The notes beneath the pieces are model-generated. The model was not told where the DNA came from. It ran no database searches and saw only the letters and a list, made by a program, of their open reading frames with translations. Below are positions 56,540 to 64,000 of a stretch of 64,000 bases of DNA, piece after piece; within the stretch, counting starts at the first letter, position 1, and every line of letters begins with the position of its first letter. The stretch is from positions 1-64,000 of the IMG/VR virus record IMGVR_UViG_3300030333_002885; one strand, 5' to 3'. Source of the DNA: a virus. A program made the position numbers and the translations under genes.

Positions 56540-59305
56540 ATGCCTAGCAATTATAAAACCGTCATCAATTTTAGAGATGGTATTCAGGTTGATACCGATG
56601 ACCTGATATCTAATAATGGTCTGGTGGGTATTGGTAGTACCATACCTAGGCAACAGTTAGATGTTCGTGGTAATGCAATAGTTGAAGATAATACATTTGT
56701 AAATAATCTGACTGTAACGGGAGTTCAGACTAATTACGGGGTCTTAAATGTAGGTACTGGATATTCGGTAGGAATCGGAACCACAGTTCCTGAGGCAGCA
56801 TTTCAGGTTGGTATTGGTACTACTGGATTCACTGTTAGTGAATCTGGTGCTGTTGTTGCCCAGTCATTTACGGGTGATGGATCAGGATTAACGGGATTAC
56901 CAGCAGCACAATGGATTAATCCTGGTGCTGGTAATACGATATATGCACTCAAGGATGTTGGTATAGGTACTGAATTAACTAGAGGTGGTGCTGATTTTGG
57001 TGTAGGATATGAGATATACATGGATGCTGAGAGTGGCATTGGAACATTTGAAGGAATAAAAGCAAAGAATATAACTGCTGTTAATGTTAGTGGTCAGGGA
57101 CAGGGTACTGTTGTTGGTGATGTTGGTACATTTTCTACTGTAACTGCAACAACGCAGATAGAAGCACCACAATTTATTGGTACAGTTACTAATGCTACAA
57201 GATCAGTCGTAGCAGCAGGTTTGACTGATAGTCCTGATATTGATGTTAATTATATTACGGGTGTTGGTGGAACATTTACGGGTATCACTAGCTTTAGTAC
57301 ACTTCAGATTAGCGGTGGTATTGTTGCTAACGGTGGAATAATAACTGCAACAACATTTGCTGGTACTGCCTCAACTGCTGTTGGTGCTCAAACTGCATAT
57401 AGTCTACTAGGACAACCAGATATATTGGTTGATAGTGTGACAGTAGATGGTATTGCACCTTCTATTATTAAGGGTGTAGGTGTTAGTACTATTGGTCAAG
57501 ATTTATTGGTAGGTGAGTTCCTAGGTGTTGGTGCAACAACATCAGCTTCAGGACAGGCAGCAGGATTTATTGGTACTGTTAGAGTATCTGATGGTGATAT
57601 TATCCTAGGTGGTAGTATTTCTATTGGTGGAAGTATTGTAGGTAATCTATCTCTTGGTGGAGATACTGATGTTAATACATTAAATGTTGGTGCTGGATTA
57701 TCTGTTGCTGGTATTACTTCATTCACTGGTACTGTCACTGGTGCAGGTGACATGTCATTCCAAGGAGATATATCTTGTGATGAATTAAATACAACACAAG
57801 GAATGACCGTTGGTGGTGCATTTACTTGTGGTTCTGTAGTATCATCTGGTTCTGGTACATTCTCTGGTGGTGGAGTCGTAGCTAATGGTGGTCTTACTGG
57901 TACTGGTGGTGGATTAGTTGTTGGTGGTGGTGCTACTCTAGGAGGAGATATTAGTCTTACTGCTGGTGGTGCTATAGGATTATCAGGAGTTAATCTTCCT
58001 GGTGCTGCTGTTACATGTGGTAAGATTGAATCTGTTGGTGGTCTTGTTGATTCATCTGGTGGTATTCAGGTTGCTGGTGGTGCTACTATTGGTGGTCCTC
58101 TTAAGGGTGCTACTGATATTGCAGGAACTGGGACATGTACTGTATCTGGTGGATTCTATGGTGCAGTAGTAGATGCTACTAATGGAAACTTTGCAGGTGT
58201 TGTAACTACAAATTCACTATCTGTTGGAGGTGACCTAGAGGTAAATGGCATTGGTACTATTGTTTTAGGATATACTAAACTTGATGGATTAACTGGTTTA
58301 ACAACTGGTAATGCTTATATTGGATACGCTGGTGTCAGCACATTTGTTGATATTAATATGACAGAGGGTAGTACCTCTAAACTTAGAGCTAAGAATATTT
58401 GCTGTGGTGATGGTGTATCTGGATACACTACTAGTCTTACTACAGGTTTAGCAGTAGTTAGTGGTGGAGAGATATGGGTAGATACTGAAGGTGCTACAGG
58501 TGGTATTGGTATTGGATCTACCTCTGGACAGAGAACTGGTACTGACGCATTACATGTTGGATTAATCAGACAAGGTGGAACATTAGTCAATACTCAGTCA
58601 ATATTTGAAGGTAGTGTTGGTATTGGAACCACATCAACTTTAAATGCTGGTAATAATGGTGGAACACTTGAGATCTATAAGAATACAGTGTTCTGGAATA
58701 ACCACACTGGTGTTGGTGGAACTATTGGTGTTGCTGGTACTACTACATTAAGAATTGGTATTAATAGTGGAGAACCAGGTGGTAGTCTTGATATGAGATA
58801 TGCTGGTGAGGCATTTATCTTACCAAGAAATTATACTCCTAGTGGTGGTGTAAACGACAACCCTGCCTATGTTGATGTCAATGATGCTGACTATGAAGGC
58901 AGTATGTGGTATGATGGTCATAACAAAGTATTCAGGGTCAGGATGGAAGGTCCTGGTGCTGTTGGATTAGCAACAGATCCTGGATTTGATTTCTTCCAAG
59001 AAAGAGGATGGAAAGGACAATTGATTAATCAACAAATATCAGGTAGTTTTGAAAGGTACAGGGATACTGGACCTGGAGGTGGTGGTGTATCACCTACTAA
59101 TCCACCACAATTCCCTGTAGGTTGGGGTACTGCTAACCAGTGCTATTATCAACCAACAAATCAACTTCAGATTTATGGATCAGATAGTATATGGAGATCA
59201 TTAGTAGGTAGTGCTACAACTGGAGTTGAATTTATTATTGATGGTACTACTGCTAAACTAAATGTAGCAGGAGTCGGATCAATTTCATTGGGTACACTAT
59301 CCTGA
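56540..59305 (+). CDS. Tail fibre protein, 921 aa
   Basis: The start YKTVINFRDGIQVDTDDLISNNGLVGIGSTIPRQQLDV is a frequent phage-fibre opening. Long stretches of Gly/Val/Thr repeats with the motif VGIGTT or GGIxxxG (VGGGATLGGDISLTAGGAIGL) follow, suggesting a beta-helical shaft. The C-terminal 150 residues (DADYEGSMWYDGHNKVFRVRMEG) are a globular domain. It has its own late promoter and is followed directly by the collagen-like gene. Confidence 0.82.
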   Translation: MPSNYKTVINFRDGIQVDTDDLISNNGLVGIGSTIPRQQLDVRGNAIVEDNTFVNNLTVTGVQTNYGVLNVGTGYSVGIGTTVPEAAFQVGIGTTGFTVSESGAVVAQSFTGDGSGLTGLPAAQWINPGAGNTIYALKDVGIGTELTRGGADFGVGYEIYMDAESGIGTFEGIKAKNITAVNVSGQGQGTVVGDVGTFSTVTATTQIEAPQFIGTVTNATRSVVAAGLTDSPDIDVNYITGVGGTFTGITSFSTLQISGGIVANGGIITATTFAGTASTAVGAQTAYSLLGQPDILVDSVTVDGIAPSIIKGVGVSTIGQDLLVGEFLGVGATTSASGQAAGFIGTVRVSDGDIILGGSISIGGSIVGNLSLGGDTDVNTLNVGAGLSVAGITSFTGTVTGAGDMSFQGDISCDELNTTQGMTVGGAFTCGSVVSSGSGTFSGGGVVANGGLTGTGGGLVVGGGATLGGDISLTAGGAIGLSGVNLPGAAVTCGKIESVGGLVDSSGGIQVAGGATIGGPLKGATDIAGTGTCTVSGGFYGAVVDATNGNFAGVVTTNSLSVGGDLEVNGIGTIVLGYTKLDGLTGLTTGNAYIGYAGVSTFVDINMTEGSTSKLRAKNICCGDGVSGYTTSLTTGLAVVSGGEIWVDTEGATGGIGIGSTSGQRTGTDALHVGLIRQGGTLVNTQSIFEGSVGIGTTSTLNAGNNGGTLEIYKNTVFWNNHTGVGGTIGVAGTTTLRIGINSGEPGGSLDMRYAGEAFILPRNYTPSGGVNDNPAYVDVNDADYEGSMWYDGHNKVFRVRMEGPGAVGLATDPGFDFFQERGWKGQLINQQISGSFERYRDTGPGGGGVSPTNPPQFPVGWGTANQCYYQPTNQLQIYGSDSIWRSLVGSATTGVEFIIDGTTAKLNVAGVGSISLGTLS

Positions 59306-59316
59306 GGTAAGAGCGA

Positions 59317-61239
59317 ATGGCAGCTAATGATTGGTCAAATACTACTCAGTTATTGCTTACTGGTTCTTCTGGCACTCAAATATCCTTTGGTGATGTAAGA
59401 GCAGCAGTTGGTGATACTAGTAAACCTATCTCTGCATCAGAGATGTGGAGACAGACAGATCTTGATGCACCATATCAATTTGCATCATTACCTACATCAT
59501 CTGGTACTCCTCATGTACCTTATGTACTAGATTCTACTGAGAATGTTGGTGTACCTACTAGTGGTGCTATATCTCCTAATAATGTAAGAAATGTTATTAA
59601 AGAATATGTCATTGAGCAAGCACCTAATACAGAAGAAACACAATTTGATGCTGGTACTCTTACAGGACCAACAACACCTACTGCTAGTGTAAACTGGAAT
59701 TCAAATTTAAATAAAAATATAACAAAATATCTAAGGATTAGAGGGAGGATGGTTTCTCCTTCTGTTTCCACACCTGCTGTATCTATTGCTAGTTCTTCAT
59801 CATCTAACTTAAAATTATATGTACATGACACACCTCAGGGTGATGGCATCTATGGTGCTGGTGGTGTAAAGAATCAAGCAGGTGGTAATGCTATTAGGAT
59901 AACTAATCCTTCTGCACCTTCTACTCGTTATGTCTATGTTGAGTGTGAAGGAGCACAGTCTAGGATATGGGCAGGTGGTGGAGGAGGAAGAGATGGTGTT
60001 GATGGTGTAGATGGTGTTGATGGATCAGCATGGACTGGTAATGGTGTAGATGGTGTTGATGGGTCACCTGGAACTCCTGGATCACCTGGATCTGACGGAA
60101 CTCCTGGAACTGATGGAACACCTGGAGGTAACGGATCTTCTGGATCTGGTGGTGGTAGTGGTAGTAATGGGTCACCTGGACAACCTGGATCACCTGGAAG
60201 TTATGGTACTCCTGCAATGCAGAGGACTACCCAGACATTTACTTATGCTTTCCAACAAACAGGCACAGGACAACAGGCAAATCCACAAGAAAGGAGAAGT
60301 AGACGAGGATGGTGGGGTCAAGGTAGGAGTAGATATACAGTATATTCACAGGTAACAGTAACAACTAGAACTGCTGTTCAACAATCTAATACATCACAAT
60401 ATAAGGTTGCTTGCTTCGGTGGAGGACCAGGATCTGGTGGATCAGGAGGATCTGGAGGATCTGGTGGTGGCGGTGGCTCAGGTGGTGGCGGTGGATCAGG
60501 AGGATCTGGCGGTAGTGCTGGTGCTGGTGGAACTAAAGGATACGGTGGAGGTGGTGGTTCAGGTGGACAAGGTGGAAATAAAGGATACGGTGGATTCAAT
60601 GGTGTTAAAGGTTATAAAGGTTATGCTGGATCAGGATCAGATGGTAGGGGATGGAATAATTTAACTGGAGCACTCTCCTCATCTGGAGGTACACCTGGAA
60701 CTCCTGGAACTCCTGGAGGTAACGGAACACCTGGAACCCCTGGTACACCTGGAACTCCAGGTGGTGCTGGAACTCCTGGAACCTCAGGTACACCTGGAAC
60801 GCCAGGTCAACCTGGAACACCTGGAGGTAGTGGTTCAGGAGGAGGTAGTGGAACGCCAGGAACTCCTGGATCTGCTGGAACTCCTGGAGGTAGTGGTGGA
60901 TGTGGAGGTGCTACACCTGGCACACCTGGAACTCCTGGAACTCCTGGATCTGATGGAACACCTGGAGGTGGAGGAACACCTGGAACTCCTGGAGGCGATG
61001 GCACACCTGGAACTCCTGGAACTGATGGAACACCTGGAACTCCTGGAGATGACGGTGACGATGGAACACCTGGAACTCCAGGTGGTGACGGACAACCTGG
61101 AACTCCTGGAACACCTGGTCAACCTGGAATTGCAGGTGGTGACTGGGGTATGCCTGGAGCAGAACCTGGTGGTAGAGCAGTTGCTGGATCACCATACCAA
61201 GTAATACCTAACGGAGGTAGCATTAGAGTCGTCTATTAA
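59317..61239 (+). CDS. Collagen-like tail fibre protein, 640 aa
   Basis: The first 200 residues form a globular beta domain (LLLTGSSGTQISFGDVRAAVGDTSKPISASEMWR, the usual phage-fibre head-binding start). Gly-x-y tracts begin near 225 (RDGVDGVDGVDG) and a first GTPG/GSPG run ends near 295. A basic, Arg/Gln-rich insert is followed by a poly-Gly/Ser stretch. The long collagen tract of GTPGTPG, GQPGTPG and GSDGTPG runs from about 458 to 610. Proline is in the third (y) position of the triplets, the substrate site of prolyl 4-hydroxylases. Two such enzymes follow directly. Confidence 0.92.
   Translation: MAANDWSNTTQLLLTGSSGTQISFGDVRAAVGDTSKPISASEMWRQTDLDAPYQFASLPTSSGTPHVPYVLDSTENVGVPTSGAISPNNVRNVIKEYVIEQAPNTEETQFDAGTLTGPTTPTASVNWNSNLNKNITKYLRIRGRMVSPSVSTPAVSIASSSSSNLKLYVHDTPQGDGIYGAGGVKNQAGGNAIRITNPSAPSTRYVYVECEGAQSRIWAGGGGGRDGVDGVDGVDGSAWTGNGVDGVDGSPGTPGSPGSDGTPGTDGTPGGNGSSGSGGGSGSNGSPGQPGSPGSYGTPAMQRTTQTFTYAFQQTGTGQQANPQERRSRRGWWGQGRSRYTVYSQVTVTTRTAVQQSNTSQYKVACFGGGPGSGGSGGSGGSGGGGGSGGGGGSGGSGGSAGAGGTKGYGGGGGSGGQGGNKGYGGFNGVKGYKGYAGSGSDGRGWNNLTGALSSSGGTPGTPGTPGGNGTPGTPGTPGTPGGAGTPGTSGTPGTPGQPGTPGGSGSGGGSGTPGTPGSAGTPGGSGGCGGATPGTPGTPGTPGSDGTPGGGGTPGTPGGDGTPGTPGTDGTPGTPGDDGDDGTPGTPGGDGQPGTPGTPGQPGIAGGDWGMPGAEPGGRAVAGSPYQVIPNGGSIRVVY
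60691..61125 (+). repeat. Collagen Gly-Thr-Pro triplet repeat region
   Basis: GGAACTCCT / GGAACACCT / GGTACACCT nonamers recur throughout with GGA-GGT interruptions. Third-base variation shows the repeat is old enough to have drifted but kept its protein phase. The number of triplets should vary between relatives. Confidence 0.9.
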
Positions 61240-61247
61240 CTATTATT

Positions 61248-61850
61248 ATGTCAATTTATCCTATATTACCTCATCCTACATATGATGAGAATGATTTTGC
61301 AACTTGGGAAGGAGGTTTCACACCATCAGAGTGTGATGCTATTATCCGTTTAGGAGAGGAGCAAACATTAATTAACTCAACAGTTGGTGCTGGTCTTGTT
61401 GACCCATCCAAAGAAAATATTGCGATTAGAAAATCAAAGAATGGATGGATAGAATTAAATGATCGAAGTAAGTGGGTATATGATAGGATTGCGAATATTT
61501 CTAGGTGTTTGAATGGATTAAATTGGAGATTTGAAATAAGTGGGTTTAATGAGCATTTACAATATACAAGGTATGATGCAGCAGATAAGGATTTCTATGG
61601 GTGGCATACAGATGGATCTGTCAAAGGAGATGGACCACCTCGTAAATTATCACTAACAATACAATTATCCGACCCTAATGACTATGAGGGTGGAGACTTT
61701 CAACTACATGGTACTAAATTATCTACAGTTGCTAAAGAGAGAGGGTTGACAGTATGTTTTCCTAGTTATACACTACATCAGGTTACTCCTGTAACTAAAG
61801 GAGTTAGAAAGAGTTTAGTCGTATGGTTGGTCGGTCCACCTTTTAAATAA
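61248..61850 (+). CDS. Prolyl-4-hydroxylase-like 2OG oxygenase (copy 1)
   Basis: A complete PKHD/P4H signature: His120-x-Asp122 in FYGWHTDGS, LSLTIQLSDPNDYEGGDFQL, VCFPSYTLHQVTPV with His177, and Arg187 in KGVRKSLVVWL. Length is 200 residues. It starts nine bases after the collagen-like gene, so the two are probably translated from the same late transcript. Hydroxylation of fibre prolines is the obvious hypothesis; PiuC-type enzymes with other substrates are the alternative. Confidence 0.87.
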   Translation: MSIYPILPHPTYDENDFATWEGGFTPSECDAIIRLGEEQTLINSTVGAGLVDPSKENIAIRKSKNGWIELNDRSKWVYDRIANISRCLNGLNWRFEISGFNEHLQYTRYDAADKDFYGWHTDGSVKGDGPPRKLSLTIQLSDPNDYEGGDFQLHGTKLSTVAKERGLTVCFPSYTLHQVTPVTKGVRKSLVVWLVGPPFK

Positions 61851-61851
61851 T

Positions 61852-62403
61852 ATGAATCCACGAATTGATCCCCATTGTATAGCTAATGCTTTTAGCAATT
61901 CAGAGTGCGAAAGTATTATTGAACTAGGTGAATCTATAGGACTTAAAGCATCAGGAATTGATGTAAATTCATTAAATCCTATTAGAAAGTCATGGAATTC
62001 ATTCATAAATTTTGATAAAGAAGTTGAGTGGATTTACAACCGAGTAGGTGACATTGCTAGAGAAATTAACCATAAATGGTATCATTTTGAAGCAGATGGA
62101 TTTGAGAATATACAATATATTAAATATGAAAGTGATGGATGTCATTATAATTGGCATGTAGATAATGACCTTAGTGATAATGCACCTTCAAGAAAGATTG
62201 GATTCTCGTTACAACTTAGTGACTCAGATGAGTACGAAGGTGGTAACTTAGAAATACATCATACGGAATTGTTTAATGATTTACCTAGAGAAAAAGGAAC
62301 TATGATCGTTTTTCCTAGTTTTTGTCTACATAGAATTACACCTGTCACTCGTGGTGTTCGTAGATCTATGGTAGCACACCTAGCAGGTAAACCATTCAGA
62401 TGA
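61852..62403 (+). CDS. Prolyl-4-hydroxylase-like 2OG oxygenase (copy 2)
   Basis: A paralog of the preceding gene, one base after its stop. His102-x-Asp104 in YNWHVDND, ISFSLQLSDSDEYEGGNLEI-like core, FPSFCLHRITPV with His160, and Arg170 in RGVRRSMVAHL. At 183 residues it lacks the N-terminal extension of copy 1. The shared PVTxGVR and GGP/GKPF ends show common origin, while active-site surroundings differ, so the two may act on different residues. Confidence 0.85.
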   Translation: MNPRIDPHCIANAFSNSECESIIELGESIGLKASGIDVNSLNPIRKSWNSFINFDKEVEWIYNRVGDIAREINHKWYHFEADGFENIQYIKYESDGCHYNWHVDNDLSDNAPSRKIGFSLQLSDSDEYEGGNLEIHHTELFNDLPREKGTMIVFPSFCLHRITPVTRGVRRSMVAHLAGKPFR

Positions 62404-63632
62404 TACCAGTTTCTAAAGTGTCCACTAAATCACCCATAAACCCTGTCATGGACTATAATAAGGGTATGAAAAACACACACTTAGAGCATCTCGAAGATAC
62501 TATTCTTAACAGTGGTACTGTTGGTGGATTTGAGGTGGTTGAATTCCTACAGCAATTTGGGTATGTATTGCAGGGTAGGAAAACAGATCTAACTATTAGT
62601 ACAAAATGGGATGGAGCACCTGCTATTATATGTGGTACTGATCCTGTTACTGGACAATTCTTTGTAGGTACTAAGAGTGTATTTAATAAGACTAATCCTA
62701 AAGTATGTTATGATAATGTTGACATTGATCGTTTTTATCAGGCAGAAGTATTAAGAAATAAACTAAAGACTTGCCTTAGACTATTACCAGAATTAAATAT
62801 TAAAGGTATTATTCAAGGTGATCTATTATATACTGCTGATGATAAACAATGGGCAAATGTAGGTAGTAAGAAATATATCTCATTCCAACCTAATGCTCTT
62901 AGATATGCTATTCACCCTGATAGTGCAATAGGTAAGCAAGTTCTTAATTCACAAATGGGAATAGTATTTCACACAGTATATAAAGGTGATACTATCGCTG
63001 GATCTACTGCTGTATATAATAAAGCACCACAATATAATAGCACATCAAATGTATATGTTGCTAGTTCAAATTATAGTGGTGTATCTAACTTTGATGTTCG
63101 TGACTCTGCAAAGTATAGTGCTATTGTTAATAGAGCAATAGGATCATTGAAGAGATCATCTAAATTCTTAGATATTATACAAGATTATGGACAGTCTAAG
63201 TTTGTAATGGCAGTATTATTCAAACAATTCTTTAACCAGAGAATTAGAACTGGTAAAGGTGTTGCTGATGTTAGAAGAGTTGCTAGTGATTTTGCACAAT
63301 TCTATTCTACTAAGATGGATGAGGAGATTGCTAAAAAGAAAACAGAAAAGACTAAATCAAAGTATAATAATATTAAAAGCAATGGATTAGCATTTATTGC
63401 TAAGTATGAGCAAGAGATATATTTTACTGTTGCATCTTATATCTCAATTCGTGCTGCTAAGAAGATGATTATAGATCAGTTAAATAAAGTTACTGATTTT
63501 AAAACATTTGTTGATGGTAGACCTTCACAACCAGAGGGTTATGTGGTATCATATAATGATAACGCTCTGAAATTTGTTGATGACGATTTTAGAAGAGCAA
63601 ACATAACGGTTATCAAACAATGGGCAAAGTAG
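62400..63632 (+). CDS. Putative nucleotidyltransferase/ligase-fold protein, 410 aa
   Basis: TISTKWDGAPAI (Lys69-x-Asp71-Gly72) matches motif I of covalent nucleotidyltransferases such as DNA and RNA ligases. IIQGDLLY (139-144) could be motif III, QPEGYVV (Glu379-Gly380) motif IV and ALKFV with Lys391 motif V. The spacing between motifs III and IV is longer than in T4 RNA ligase. It may be related to DUF6267. The start overlaps the second hydroxylase (ATGA). The nucleic acid or protein target is unknown. Confidence 0.6.
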   Translation: MIPVSKVSTKSPINPVMDYNKGMKNTHLEHLEDTILNSGTVGGFEVVEFLQQFGYVLQGRKTDLTISTKWDGAPAIICGTDPVTGQFFVGTKSVFNKTNPKVCYDNVDIDRFYQAEVLRNKLKTCLRLLPELNIKGIIQGDLLYTADDKQWANVGSKKYISFQPNALRYAIHPDSAIGKQVLNSQMGIVFHTVYKGDTIAGSTAVYNKAPQYNSTSNVYVASSNYSGVSNFDVRDSAKYSAIVNRAIGSLKRSSKFLDIIQDYGQSKFVMAVLFKQFFNQRIRTGKGVADVRRVASDFAQFYSTKMDEEIAKKKTEKTKSKYNNIKSNGLAFIAKYEQEIYFTVASYISIRAAKKMIIDQLNKVTDFKTFVDGRPSQPEGYVVSYNDNALKFVDDDFRRANITVIKQWAK

Positions 63633-63883
63633 CAACATTCAAAGATTTTATTAAGGTTAGAGAGTATATTTACCTTAAGTATAATTATTATGCTGAATTG
63701 GGTAGGATGAGAGATAATTTATCACCTGAAGAAGAATTACAGCAACACGCATGTTGGGAACTAATAAGAGATCTAAAAGGTTTCATGGATAATGTAGAGG
63801 AGAACTTTACTGATCCTGATATACTTAATGATTTTCTTATAAATGATAAAATAATACCTATAAACTTTAAAGATGAAATTTGA
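63620..63883 (+). CDS. Hypothetical protein, 87 aa
   Basis: The ATG lies in the last codons of the ligase-fold gene (13-base overlap). It is helical and charged (FIKVREYIYLKYNYYAELGRMRDNL, HACWELIRDLKGFMDNVEENF) and overlaps the next start by 11 bases. No domain recognised. Confidence 0.6.
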   Translation: MGKVATFKDFIKVREYIYLKYNYYAELGRMRDNLSPEEELQQHACWELIRDLKGFMDNVEENFTDPDILNDFLINDKIIPINFKDEI

Positions 63884-64000
63884 AGTATTTGATGACTACA
63901 TAACACCTACTTATCAAGAGATTATTAAGGATTTTATTTGTAGTCCAGAAACACATTGGTGTTATCAACCACACATGGATGAGAGTAATAAAGGTTACTC
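63873..64000 (+). CDS. Unfinished ORF at window end
   Basis: ATG 63873 opens an ORF still running at 64000 (at least 42 codons). The visible start KFEVFDDYITPTYQEIIKDFI, followed by a W-x-YQPH segment, resembles the N-terminus of small phage 2OG oxygenases (FxVxDNFLPxxxxxxI), but the catalytic part lies outside the window. Confidence 0.4.
   Translation, partial: MKFEVFDDYITPTYQEIIKDFICSPETHWCYQPHMDESNKGY

Noticed and set aside
60378-61204. Proline-rich and valine/leucine-rich ORFs in other frames of the collagen gene
   Set aside because: They are mirror images of the GGA/CCT repeats without ribosome sites or homology, caused by the repeat itself.

Overview
The window is part of the genome of a T4-like marine cyanophage (a cyanomyovirus of Synechococcus or Prochlorococcus). 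The evidence is a T4-type baseplate and replication gene set (gp33, gp32, gp53, gp48, gp4, gp54, gp26, gp27 and gp5-like genes) together with cyanobacterial auxiliary genes (psbA 3' end, purN, pebS, ho1, phoH, thyX). Genes are packed tightly, with many ATGA or TAATG overlaps. The DNA is AT-rich. T4-type late promoters (ATAAATA or CTAAATA) sit in front of structural genes and host-type promoters sit in front of early genes. No tRNA, CRISPR array or insertion sequence was seen.

Layout. 1-3461: photosystem II psbA end, small membrane ORFs, purN, pebS and two 2-oxoglutarate (2OG) oxygenase-like genes. 3490-10016: first tail-fibre block, with a 1343-residue modular fibre and an extraordinarily cysteine-rich protein. 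10100-18748: sugar-modification block, with ADP-heptose enzymes, a GT9-like glycosyltransferase, two NodU-type carbamoyltransferase genes (one lacking its C-terminal domain), a HAD phosphatase, a cupin and three more oxygenase-like genes. 18798-21551: another fibre. 21571-31620: early and regulatory genes, including glutaredoxin, an NAD-dependent epimerase, a candidate glutamine-II (downstream-peptide) riboswitch ahead of short ORFs, thyX, phoH, an exonuclease, gp33, DUF1825 and gp32. 31607-46417: baseplate and hub genes, interrupted by ho1. 46414-51189: short ORFs, three exported proteins and two minus-strand membrane genes. 51260-61239: second fibre block, with a 1750-residue fibre ending in an S74 intramolecular chaperone, a second fibre and a collagen-like fibre. 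61248-64000: two prolyl-hydroxylase-like genes, a nucleotidyltransferase-fold gene, a small ORF and a cut-off ORF.

How the genes fit together. HO1 turns heme into biliverdin and PebS turns biliverdin into phycoerythrobilin. PsbA keeps photosystem II working, and PurN, ThyX and glutaredoxin support nucleotide supply. The structural blocks are mixed with protein- and sugar-modifying enzymes. Eleven likely 2OG/Fe(II) oxygenases lie in 64 kb. Two of them follow directly after a fibre whose Gly-Thr-Pro triplets place proline exactly where collagen prolyl 4-hydroxylases act. The hub appears to spread the functions of T4 gp5 over separate genes: an OB-fold hub protein, a needle-like beta protein, and a 602-residue protein that carries a lysozyme-like segment plus a circularly permuted M23 peptidase.

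All functions come from reading motifs in the sequence. No database search was run.
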